In this document: positions 14,625-22,400 of the stretch, in pieces
Layout: each line of letters begins with the position of its first letter
Numbering within the stretch: the stretch's first letter is position 1
NCBI GenBank assembly: GCA_050699035.1
Contig: JBOHDE010000022.1
Coordinates: forward strand, 1 to 27,324
Length of the DNA stretch: 27,324 bases
Direction of reading: 5' to 3'
Source of the DNA: WHTB01 sp050699035
GTDB taxonomy: Bacteria > Actinomycetota > Actinomycetes > Propionibacteriales > Nocardioidaceae
Program-made: the position numbers and the translations under genes
The notes under the pieces: model-generated
What the model was told of the DNA's origin: nothing
Databases searched by the model: none
The model's input: only the letters and a program-made list of their open reading frames with translations

Positions 14625-14918
14625 TCAGGCCGCCACTTCGGTCTTGCGTGGCCGGCCTCGGGGCCGCTTGCGCGGAACGACGACGCCTTGGATCACCAGC
14701 TCGCCGCCCCACACCCCCCAGGGCTCGCGACGTTCGAGGGCGCTCGCCAGGCACTCGAGCCGGACCGGGCAGTCCAGGCAGAGGCGCTTGGCGTGCTCCA
14801 CATCGGCGGGGGACTCGGCGAAGAACAGTTCGGGGTCGTTGGACCGGCATGGCAACTGTTGCTCGTCGACCTCCCCGTCCGCGATCACCGCGTACGCGTC
14901 GAGGACGCTGAGACTCAT
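14625..14918 (-). CDS. whiB7: WhiB7 transcriptional activator (WblC)
   Basis: WhiB7 is an iron-sulfur regulator that binds the housekeeping sigma factor and activates intrinsic antibiotic-resistance genes. The 97-residue protein has the four cluster Cys C24, C47, C50 and C56 (CxxC at 47-50), the GVWGG turn (68-72) and a C-terminal AT-hook RGRPRK (87-92). The AT-hook separates WhiB7 from other WhiB proteins. ATG 14918 is chosen because AAGGAGGTG (14928-14936) precedes it at ideal spacing. The frame also stays open upstream to ATG 15038, across the attenuator. Its neighbours, the ABC1 kinase and uvrD2, match the mycobacterial order. Expression is probably controlled by the leader ORF and terminator upstream. 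Confidence 0.95.
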   Translation of the reverse strand: MSLSVLDAYAVIADGEVDEQQLPCRSNDPELFFAESPADVEHAKRLCLDCPVRLECLASALERREPWGVWGGELVIQGVVVPRKRPRGRPRKTEVAA

Positions 14919-14977
14919 TGTTGTTCTCACCTCCTTGTGACACTCGTCTGTCGGCCGGTGGGTCGACGTGGGGAATG

Positions 14978-15016
14978 AAAAAGGCCGCGGTTCCCGGGGT
15001 TCGGGTTCCGCGGCCT
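14978..15016 (-). terminator. Attenuator terminator in the whiB7 leader
   Basis: The stem pairs AGGCCGCGG (14982-14990) with CCGCGGCCT (15008-15016), extended by a CCC/GGG inner helix. On the minus strand it is followed by TTTTT (14978-14982). It lies 60 bp upstream of the whiB7 ATG and downstream of the leader ORF. Its 5' arm shares 15014-15016 with the lower stem of the preceding hairpin, so the two folds compete at their edge. A premature terminator here matches the known attenuation of whiB7 in mycobacteria and Streptomyces. Confidence 0.85.
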
Positions 15017-15060
15017 GGAGGCGCCGGTCTAGTTTCATCGCTAGACCGGTGGACTCCAAG
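15014..15060 (-). promoter_or_regulatory. Leader hairpin around the leader-ORF stop and an internal ATG
   Basis: A perfect 9-bp stem pairs CCGGTCTAG (minus strand, 15041-15049) with CTAGACCGG (15024-15032), closing an 8-nt loop CGATGAAA. The 5' arm contains the TAG stop of the leader ORF (15041-15043) and the loop contains an ATG (15036-15038). A lower 7-bp stem with one wobble pair joins 15054-15060 to 15014-15020 and overlaps the 5' arm of the terminator by three bases. A ribosome at the end of the leader ORF would open this hairpin. Confidence 0.65.
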
Positions 15061-15208
15061 CCAGGACACCCGGGAGGTCGTGCTTCACGACATCCACGAT
15101 GACCGGGGTGTACGCACCCGACACCACGCCCGTGGAGGCGCCCGTGAACATGCGGACGCGCGCCGATGCCGGCATCGCTGCCTGCGGCGTGGTCATCGTG
15201 TTCTCCAT
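15041..15208 (-). CDS. whiB7 leader ORF (55-residue upstream peptide)
   Basis: The ATG at 15208 follows AGGAGGTG at 7 bases, an excellent ribosome-binding site. The 55-residue peptide starts MENTMTTPQAAMPASARVRM and ends LAWSPPV, followed by TAG inside the leader hairpin. No domain is recognised. RVR (residues 17-19) fits the Arg-X-Arg motif at which macrolides arrest ribosomes, and Pro-Pro-Val before the stop is a known slow-translation motif. Known whiB7 genes are induced through an upstream ORF and a terminator, so a sensing role is likely. It could also be an independent small protein. It begins about 75 nt after the predicted start of transcription. Confidence 0.75.
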   Translation of the reverse strand: MENTMTTPQAAMPASARVRMFTGASTGVVSGAYTPVIVDVVKHDLPGVLAWSPPV

Positions 15209-15289
15209 GTCGAGCACCTCCTCTCGGTGTCGTCGTGTACGACCCATTCAGTCATGCAAATCCAGCAGGCGGGCTGCTGGAGTTCCTGC

Positions 15290-15319
15290 AGAATACGCCG
15301 GGGGTCCGGCGGGGTGCAA
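15290..15319 (-). promoter_or_regulatory. Candidate whiB7 promoter
   Basis: On the minus strand TTGCAC (15314-15319) is followed after 18 bp by TATTCT (15290-15295). An AT-rich block, GTTTAATTCG (15321-15330), lies directly upstream of the -35, as expected for WhiB7-activated promoters whose AT-hook contacts such a block. The spacer contains a perfect 6-bp inverted repeat, CGCCGG/CCGGCG (15296-15311). Transcription would give a leader of about 365 nt before whiB7. The block sits 40 bp past the uvrD2 stop. A further hairpin (15262-15280) lies early in the leader. Confidence 0.6.
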
Positions 15320-15368
15320 ACGAATTAAACGTGTTTCTTCGAAGTTCTCGAAATCTTTGCTGCGAGGG

Positions 15369-17459
15369 TCAGGTCTCGGCGCAGATTTCGAGGACCTCGT
15401 CGGCATATTTGTCCAGTTTGACCTGGCCGATGCCGGCGATGCCGAGCAACCCCGTGGGCGTGCTGGGACGGATCTCGGCGATCGCGGTGAGGGTCGCGTC
15501 GGTGAACACGACGTAGGCCGGGACCTTCTCGGCGGCGGCCCGCTCGGAGCGCCAGCCGCGGAGCCGCTCGAACAGCTCCTCGTCGAAGCTGGACGGACAG
15601 GTCGAGCAGCGACCCAGCTTGCGCTCCGCCGCGTCGGCGAGCGGCCGCTGGCAGATCCGGCAGCGCGCCGTCTTCGTCTTGCGTCGGCCGGACCGGCCGG
15701 CCGCGGCGTCGGCGTCGTCGGCCGTACGGGGGCGTACTCCGTCGAGGAACCGTGAGGGCTTGCGGCTGGAACGCGCGCCCGGGTTGCGCGCTCGCGACCA
15801 CGACACCCGCAGCTGGTCTCGCGCCCGCGTCACGGCGACGTAGAGCAGCCGGCGCTCCTCGTCGACCGCGGCGGCGGTGTCGGCGTAGACGATCGGCATC
15901 GTCCCCTCGTGCACGCCGACCACGAAGACGACGGGCCACTCCAGACCCTTCGCGGCGTGCATCGTGGCGAGCGTGACGCCCTCGGCGACCGGGGCGTGCT
16001 GAGCCGCCTCGCGCCGGTCGACCTCGGCGACGAACCGGGCCAGACCGGCCTCCGGCGTCGTCGCCACCAGGTCGGCCGCCATCGCGCGCAGCGCGTCGAG
16101 CGACTCCCAGCGGGTGCGGCCGCTGCCGCCGCCGGTCGGCGGCTCGCTCTGCCAGCCGAGACCCGACAGCACCCCGGTGACGTCGGCGACCAGCCCGTTA
16201 TCACCGGTGCCGGCCTCGGTGCCCGTGTCGGGGCCTGCCCGGGCTGCTCCCCGCAGCAGGGCGACCGCCTGCCGCACCTCGGGTCGCTCGAAGAACCGCT
16301 CGCCGCCGCGCAGGACGTACGGAACCGACCGCGCCGCCAGGGCCTCCTCGAACGCCTCGGACTGGGCGTTGATGCGAAACAGCACGGCGATGTCGCGCAG
16401 CGGGACGCCGGCGTCGCGGGCCGACACCACCGCAGCCGCCACCGACTCGGCCTCGTTGACCTCGTCGGCGTGGCCGGCGAACTCGACGGCTGCGCCGCTC
16501 CCCCGCTGCGCGAGCAGCCCAGCCCGCTCACCCACCCCGCCGGCGCCTTTGAGCAGACCGTTGGCCACCTCGATCACCTGCGGCGTCGAACGGTAGTTGC
16601 GGACCAGCCGGACCACTTCGGCGCCGGGATGGCGCCGGCGGAAGCCGAGCAGATGGTCGGCCGAGGCACCGGCGAACGAGTAGATCGTCTGGGCCGGGTC
16701 ACCGACCACGCAGATCTCGTCCCGGCCGCCTAGCCACAGGTCGAGCAGGGCCTGCTGGATCGGGCTGACGTCCTGGAACTCGTCGACGACGAACCAGCGG
16801 TACTGCTTGCGGACCAGCTGAGCGACGCGCTCGTCGTCGGCCAGCATGGCGGCCGTGCACAGCAGGACGTCCTCCATGTCGATCCGGGCGCGGTCGCGCT
16901 TGACCTGCTCGTACGCGCCGAAGACGCGGGCCACCGTCTCGTGGTCGAACGACGCGAGCCCACGGCCCTCGCGGCCGGCCACGGCCGCATAGTCGTCGGG
17001 GCGGACGTTGCTGACCTTGGACCACTCGACCTCGGCGGCGAAGTCTTTGAGGTCGGCCTGCTCGACCCGCAGCCGGCAGGCCCGTGCCGCCTCGGCCAGC
17101 AGGCTCAGCTTGGACTTGACGAGGGTCGGCACCTCCCCGCCGTACACCTGCGGCCAGAAGTAGCGCAGCTGGCGCAAGGCGGCGGAGTGGAACGTCCGGG
17201 CCTGGACCGTCGGCGCACCGAGATCACGGAGCCGGGTGCGCATCTCGCCGGCCGCGCGGGTGGTGAAGGTGACCGCCAGCAGCCTGGTCGGCTCGAAGGA
17301 GCCGGTCAACACGCCGTGGGCGATCCGGTGCGTGATCGCTCGGGTCTTGCCGGTGCCGGCGCCGGCCAGGACGCAGATCGGTCCGGACAGCGAGGTCGCG
17401 ACGGCACGCTGCTCGGGATCGAGGCCCGCCAGCAACTGCTCGGGGTCTCGCGTGTGCAA
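15369..17459 (-). CDS. uvrD2: ATP-dependent DNA helicase UvrD2
   Basis: This superfamily 1 helicase unwinds DNA 3' to 5'. The 696 residues show Walker A GAGTGKT (33-39), Walker B DEFQD (226-230), the GDPAQTIYSFAGA motif, the MHAAKGLEW motif and the VAVTRARDQL motif. The C-terminus carries a tetracysteine module, CRIC then CSTC (about 599-620), and an HRDC domain (about 630-690). That module plus HRDC identifies the mycobacterial UvrD2 type; length and position match Rv3198c. The start is TTG, preceded by GAGGTG. It is divergent from mycoredoxin across 80 bp and ends 40 bp before the whiB7 promoter block. In mycobacteria UvrD2 is essential, with the translocase rather than the helicase activity needed, as I recall. 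Confidence 0.95.
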   Translation of the reverse strand: MHTRDPEQLLAGLDPEQRAVATSLSGPICVLAGAGTGKTRAITHRIAHGVLTGSFEPTRLLAVTFTTRAAGEMRTRLRDLGAPTVQARTFHSAALRQLRYFWPQVYGGEVPTLVKSKLSLLAEAARACRLRVEQADLKDFAAEVEWSKVSNVRPDDYAAVAGREGRGLASFDHETVARVFGAYEQVKRDRARIDMEDVLLCTAAMLADDERVAQLVRKQYRWFVVDEFQDVSPIQQALLDLWLGGRDEICVVGDPAQTIYSFAGASADHLLGFRRRHPGAEVVRLVRNYRSTPQVIEVANGLLKGAGGVGERAGLLAQRGSGAAVEFAGHADEVNEAESVAAAVVSARDAGVPLRDIAVLFRINAQSEAFEEALAARSVPYVLRGGERFFERPEVRQAVALLRGAARAGPDTGTEAGTGDNGLVADVTGVLSGLGWQSEPPTGGGSGRTRWESLDALRAMAADLVATTPEAGLARFVAEVDRREAAQHAPVAEGVTLATMHAAKGLEWPVVFVVGVHEGTMPIVYADTAAAVDEERRLLYVAVTRARDQLRVSWSRARNPGARSSRKPSRFLDGVRPRTADDADAAAGRSGRRKTKTARCRICQRPLADAAERKLGRCSTCPSSFDEELFERLRGWRSERAAAEKVPAYVVFTDATLTAIAEIRPSTPTGLLGIAGIGQVKLDKYADEVLEICAET

Positions 17460-17490
17460 TGTGTCACCTCAGGGAAGGATCGACTGCGGG

Positions 17491-17508
17491 CGGTCGTTGT
17501 CACGACCG
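17491..17508. promoter_or_regulatory. Inverted repeat between uvrD2 and mycoredoxin
   Basis: CGGTCG and CGACCG flank TTGTCA in the 80-bp divergent region, forming a 6-6-6 inverted repeat. It is midway between the uvrD2 TTG start (17459) and the mycoredoxin ATG (17540). It may be an operator shared by both genes. No clear -35/-10 pair is visible on either strand, so this is a weak call. Confidence 0.3.
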
Positions 17509-17539
17509 AAGCAACCATAGACGCGCGGAAGGACACTGG

Positions 17540-17779
17540 ATGTCGTTCACCATGTACTCCACCTACTGGTGCGGCTACTGCCACCGGCTGAAGGCACAGC
17601 TGGACCGGGAAGGTATCGAGTTCGAGGTCGTCGACATCGAGCAGCAGCCGGACGCCGCCCGGATCGTGGAGCAGGCCAACAACGGCAACCAGACGGTCCC
17701 CACGCTGGTGTTCGCCGACGGCACGGCGCTGACGAACCCGTCCATGCGCGAGATCAAGGCTCGACTCGCGGCGGTCTGA
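17540..17779 (+). CDS. mrx1: Mycoredoxin (mycothiol-dependent glutaredoxin-like protein)
   Basis: Mycoredoxin reduces mycothiol-protein mixed disulfides in actinobacteria. The 79-residue thioredoxin-fold protein has the active site C11-G-Y-C14 in YWCGYCHRLK, the cis-Pro loop TVPTLVF (52-58) and the GTALTNPS segment (61-68). CGYC is the mycoredoxin-1 signature, and the position between uvrD2 and nudC matches Rv3198A. ATG 17540 is chosen because GAAGGA lies upstream at good spacing and the fold begins right after it. It converges with nudC, leaving 5 bp between the stop codons. Confidence 0.94.
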   Translation: MSFTMYSTYWCGYCHRLKAQLDREGIEFEVVDIEQQPDAARIVEQANNGNQTVPTLVFADGTALTNPSMREIKARLAAV

Positions 17780-17784
17780 CCGCC

Positions 17785-18696
17785 TCACCAGGTGCCGGGC
17801 AGCTCCCCGCCGTACCAGTCCTCGATCAGCCGGCGGGCGATCGACACATGCCCAGGCAGCACCACGTCGCCGTTGGTCGCCTCCGCCTTCAGCTCAGCGC
17901 GGGTGAACCACCTGGCCTCGCCTATCTCGTCACCGTCGACCGTGATCTCGGTGGTGGTCGCGTGTGCGTAGAAGCCCACCATCAGGCTGGCCGGCAGCGG
18001 CCAGGGCTGGCTGCCGAAGTAGGTGACCCGGTCGGCCCGTACGCCGACCTCCTCGGCGATCTCGCGGGTCACCGCATGCTCGAGCGACTCCCCCGGCTCG
18101 ACGAACCCGGCCAGCGTGGAGAACCCGCGAGGCCGCGGTGAGTGCTTGTTGTGCCCGAGCAGGCAGCGGTCCCGGTCGTCGGTGACCAGCATGATCACGG
18201 CCGGGTCGGTGCGAGGGAACTGGGCCCGGCCGCAGTCCGCGCAGCGCAGCACGTGGCCGGCGAGCTCGGGCTGCAGGCGACCGCCGCAGCGCGAGCAGTG
18301 CCGGTGCGTGTGGTGCCAGTTCGCCATGCCGACGGCATGCACCAGCAGCCCCGCGTCCAGGTCGCCCAGCCCGGCCGCGATGGCCCGCAGGGTGACCAGC
18401 TCGAAACCCTCCGGTGGGTCGTCGAGCAAGATGGCGAAGTACGTCGTGCCGCCCTCATCGCCGAGCAGCAGGCGTGCGCCGGGACCTGTCCGGGACGGAG
18501 CGACGAACGCGGGCACCTGATCGGCGGTGACGGCGACCTGGCCACCATGCAACAGCAGCACCCGGGTCCGGTCGTCGGCCCAGCGCTCGGCCAGCCAGGC
18601 GTCGTCGACGCGATGGTCGCCGATCCGGTCATGGGCATGCCGAGACAGCGCGAGGGGCGGGTCGAGCGGGTGGCTGAACGGGTGCGGTGCGGTCAC
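17785..18696 (-). CDS. nudC: NAD(+) diphosphatase NudC
   Basis: NudC cleaves NAD(H) to NMN(H) and AMP; family members also remove NAD caps from RNA. The 303-residue protein has a zinc ribbon (C134, C137, C152, C155), a Nudix box GFVEPGESLEHAVTREIAEE (197-216) and the NudC-specific SQPWPLP (229-235). The order N-terminal domain, ribbon, Nudix domain is typical, and the length fits. The GTG start at 18696 is preceded, 7 bp upstream, by a -10-like TAGAGT and no ribosome-binding site, suggesting a leaderless mRNA. It is divergent from deoD across 34 bp. Position matches Rv3199c. Confidence 0.94.
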   Translation of the reverse strand: MTAPHPFSHPLDPPLALSRHAHDRIGDHRVDDAWLAERWADDRTRVLLLHGGQVAVTADQVPAFVAPSRTGPGARLLLGDEGGTTYFAILLDDPPEGFELVTLRAIAAGLGDLDAGLLVHAVGMANWHHTHRHCSRCGGRLQPELAGHVLRCADCGRAQFPRTDPAVIMLVTDDRDRCLLGHNKHSPRPRGFSTLAGFVEPGESLEHAVTREIAEEVGVRADRVTYFGSQPWPLPASLMVGFYAHATTTEITVDGDEIGEARWFTRAELKAEATNGDVVLPGHVSIARRLIEDWYGGELPGTW

Positions 18697-18730
18697 GGGG
18701 CTGACTCTACGTCTGGCAGGATCGCGGCCC
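18697..18730. promoter_or_regulatory. Divergent nudC-deoD start region
   Basis: Only 34 bp separate the two start codons. On the minus strand TAGAGT (18704-18709) sits 7 bp before the nudC GTG, the distance expected when the first transcribed base is the start codon. On the plus strand AGGATC precedes the deoD ATG as a possible ribosome-binding site, so its promoter must lie inside the nudC coding region. Confidence 0.35.
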
Positions 18731-19459
18731 ATGAGCACCCACATCGCCGCCGAGCCCGGCGCCATCGCTCCGCGCGTACTGCTGCCCGGCGACCCGCTGC
18801 GGGCCCAGTGGATAGCCGAGACCTTCCTCGACGACGCCACCTGCTACTCGACCGTGCGGAACATGCTCGGCTTCACCGGCAGCTACCACGGTGAGCCGGT
18901 GTCGGTGCAAGGATCGGGGATGGGGCAGCCCTCGCTGGCGATCTACGCGACCGAGCTGTTCACCGAGTACGACGTCACGCAGGTCGTGCGGGTCGGGTCC
19001 TGCGGCGCGCTGGCGCCCTCCCTGCAGGTGCGCGACATCGTGCTGGCGATCAGCGCGTCGACCGACTCGGCGATGAACCGGCTGCGGTTCGAGGGCCTCG
19101 ACTACGCCCCGGCGGCCGACTTCCTGCTGCTGCGCGCCGCCCACGACGCAGCCGTGGAGCGCGACATCGACGCGACCGTCGGCCAGCTGCTGTCGGGCGA
19201 CCAGTTCTACAACGACCGGCCGGAACTGGCCGAACGGCTGGTGGAGTACGGCGTGGTCGCGATCGAGATGGAGGCGAGTGCCCTCTACACGCTGGCCGCC
19301 AAGCACGGTGCCCGCGCGCTGGCGGTGTGCACCGTGTCGGACCACGTCCGCACCGGCGAGTCGGTGTCGGCCGAGGTCCGCGAGACCGGCTTCGGCGAGA
19401 TGGTCGAGATCGCCCTCGACGCCATGCTCGCGGTGCCGCTCGATGGGCCGCCGCTATGA
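18731..19459 (+). CDS. deoD: Purine-nucleoside phosphorylase, DeoD type
   Basis: DeoD splits purine nucleosides with phosphate into base and ribose-1-phosphate, in purine salvage. The 242-residue length fits the hexameric class. Phosphate-site residues are G20 and R24 in LPGDPLRA and R87 in RVGSCGA, the ribose site is E179-M180-E181, and the catalytic acid is D204 in TVSDH. All appear intact. The ATG at 18731 follows AGGATC. It converges on adnB with 10 bp between stop codons. In M. tuberculosis this place between nudC and adnB holds a potassium-channel-like gene (Rv3200c), so this is a lineage-specific replacement. Confidence 0.95.
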   Translation: MSTHIAAEPGAIAPRVLLPGDPLRAQWIAETFLDDATCYSTVRNMLGFTGSYHGEPVSVQGSGMGQPSLAIYATELFTEYDVTQVVRVGSCGALAPSLQVRDIVLAISASTDSAMNRLRFEGLDYAPAADFLLLRAAHDAAVERDIDATVGQLLSGDQFYNDRPELAERLVEYGVVAIEMEASALYTLAAKHGARALAVCTVSDHVRTGESVSAEVRETGFGEMVEIALDAMLAVPLDGPPL

Positions 19460-19469
19460 GTACGGCCGC

Positions 19470-22400
19470 TCAGCCCGGGCTCTCGAGCAGCAGCAGCCGT
19501 TCGATCTCCTTGCGGCCGAGCAGGTCGGCCGGGGTGACGAGCTGGCCGGAGCGGACGTAGTAGAACGACCCGCTCACCTGCTCGACCGAGACACCGGTCA
19601 GCTCGGCCCAGGCCAGCCGGTAGATCGCCAGCTGCAGCGGGTCGGCCGTCTGCTCCTGGTTGGTCTTCCAGTCGACCACCCGGTAGCCGTCGCCCTCGGC
19701 GTAGACGGCGTCGATACGGCCGCGGACGACCTCACCGGCCAGTGCCAGGGCGAACGGCGCCTCCACCCGGTGCGGTGCACGCTCGCCGAACGGCCCATCG
19801 GCGAAGGCCTGGCACAGCGCCCGCAGGTCGGCGTCGTTGTCGATGCCCTCGTCGGCCGCCCCCGGGATGTCGGCCGGGTCAAGCAGTTGCTGCTGCCCGA
19901 CGTAGGCCTCGACCCACGCGTGGAACCGGGTGCCGAACCGCGCGGCCGGCGACGGCCGGCGCGGCATCGGCCGGGCCAGGTCACGGGCCAGGCCGACCGG
20001 GTCGGACTGCAGCCGCAGCACGGTCGTCGCGCTGAGCGACCTGGGCAGCTCGACCTCGCGGTCGGTCAGCCGGGCTCGCCGAGCCTCGTCGACCAGCCGG
20101 TCGACCGTGGCGTCCCAGTCGGCCACCGTCGCCGCATGGTCGAGCAGCAGCTCGTCGTCGGCGTCGTAGCTGCCGGTGTGCTCGTGCCGCGTCCGCGCCT
20201 CGGCCAGCAGCCGGGCGGCGTCGGTACGCCGCCGGACCGCGTCAGCGTCCAGCGGCGCGGGCCACGGCGAGGTGCGCTCGTCGCCGAGGTAGGGGTTGTC
20301 GTCGGCGGCCGGCTCCGCGCACCACGGGTCGGCCGTGTCCCCGACCAGCTGGTGCAGGTGCTTGAGGTAGTCGGACGGACCGCGCTTCTTCTTCTGCGTC
20401 GGACCCCACCACGCGCCGCTCACCACCAGGGCCCGGCGGGCACGGGTGAAGGCGACGTAACCGAGCCGGCGCTCCTCGAGCCCTTCGTGGGCGGCGCTGT
20501 CGGCGCGGAAGGCCCGGTCGCCGGCCGTGGTCCACTCGTGCATCTCGGGCAGCGTGTCGGCGTCTCCGCGCAGCGGCGAGGGCAGCGCCTCGGCGTTGCT
20601 GGTCCACCGGGGACGGGCCAGCGCACTGGGGAACACGGTCTCGGTCAGCTCCGGCACGAAGACGACGTCCCACTCCAGGCCCTTGGCCTTGTGGACCGTC
20701 ATCAGCTTGACGCTGTTGGACTCGGTCGGCGAGGCCACCGGCAGACCCTGCGCATAGTCGTCCTCGGCCTTGAGGTACGCGATCAGGCTGTGCAGCGAGG
20801 CGTCGCCGTCGCTGCCGGCGAAGGTGGCCACCGCGTCGACGAACGACGCCAGGTTGTCGCGGGCCTGGGCAGCGACGGCCCCCGGCGACGCCACCAGCTC
20901 GATGTCGACGCCGATCACGTCGATGACGCGGCGGACGAGGTCGACGAGGGGCTCGCCGGCGAAGGCGCGCAGCCGCCTGATCTCGCGGGTGAGCTGCGCG
21001 AATCGGTCCAGTGCCTCCGGCGAGTAGTCGCCCTTGCCGGGGTCGTCGAGGGCGTCGGCGATCGACACGATCTCGGTGAGGTCGACACCGGCCACGGCCT
21101 GTTCGAGCGCGACGGCGAGGTCGGTGGACCGCGGGCTCCGCTCGACCGCGGCGAGGCGGCGTGCCCGGTCGCCGAGCAGGGCGAGGTCGCGCGGGCCGAC
21201 CCGCCAGCGGGGCCCGGTGAGCAGCCGCAGCATCGCGGCGTTGGCGGTCAGGTCGTGGACAACCTCGAGGGTGGCCACCACGTCGGCGACCTCGGGGCGA
21301 GACAGCAGGCCGCCGAGGCCGACGACCTCGACCGGCACGTCGTGCCCGCGCAGCTCGACCTGCAGCGCCCGGGCGTCGGCCATCCGGTGCACCAGGACGC
21401 CGACCTCCGACCAGGCCACCCCTGGATGGACGGTGGGCACGGCGGCGACCTGGCCGGCCACCCACGCCATCTCCTCGGCGTACCTCTCGAACAACGCCAC
21501 CCGGACCGAGCCGGGCGGTGCGTCGGCGGGCGCCACCAGCGGCTCGACCCCGCGGTGTGTGGCGTAGAGCTCGGTGGCGTGCGCGTTGGCCACGTCGAGG
21601 ATCCGCGACCCGCTGCGCCGGTTGACGCTCAGCGGGTACGTCGGGGTCGGGGTGTCGTCGGCCTGGACGAAGTGCTGCGGGTACTCGTCCAGGTTCGCGA
21701 CCGACGCACCACGCCAGCCGTAGATGCCCTGGCAGGGGTCGCCGACCGCGGTGACCGGATGGGCCCGGCCGTCGGGTGACGCGTCGCCGGCGAACAGCCC
21801 GGACAGCATCAGCCGCTGCGCCACCGAGGTGTCCTGGTACTCGTCGAGCAGCACGACGCGGTAGCGGTCGCGCTCGAGCACACCCACCTCGGGGCACTCC
21901 TGGGCCAGCCGGGCACCGACCGCCATCTGGTCGGAGAAGTCCATCACGCCACGGCTGGTCTTGAGCCGCCGGTAGGCCTCGACAAGCGCCACCAGCTCGT
22001 CGCGCTTGTGGGTTGTGCGGACGGCGTCGAGCACCAGCTTGAGCTGCTTCGGCACGGCCGCCAGCTCAGTGCGCAGCGCCTCGTCGAACTGGCGTACCGC
22101 GTCGGGTGAGGCCAGGTGCTCGCTCATCTCGGCCTCGAGCTTGAGTACGCCGGCCAGGGTCGTGGGGAGGTGCGTGCTGACCTGCGCGAGCGAGCCGGGG
22201 TATTGCTCGCAGGCCAGGGCGGCCAGCTGGAACCGGGACGCGTCGGCGAGCAGCCCGGTGTCGGGCTCGAACCCGAGCCGCAGCCCGTGCTCGCTGATCA
22301 GCCGGCCGGCGTAGGCGTGGTAGGTGGCGACCGTCGGCTCACCCTGGTCGGCCTCGTCGCCCTCGCCGGGCGGCCGGTCGTCGGGGCGGCCCAGCAGACC

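Noticed and set aside
15262..15280. 7-bp hairpin after the uvrD2 stop as uvrD2 terminator
   Set aside because: The stem is short, has no T-run, and lies downstream of the predicted whiB7 start, so it is more likely part of the leader.
19278..21779. An 833-codon plus-strand frame opposite adnB
   Set aside because: It is a shadow of the high-GC adnB gene, whose helicase and nuclease motifs are all on the minus strand.
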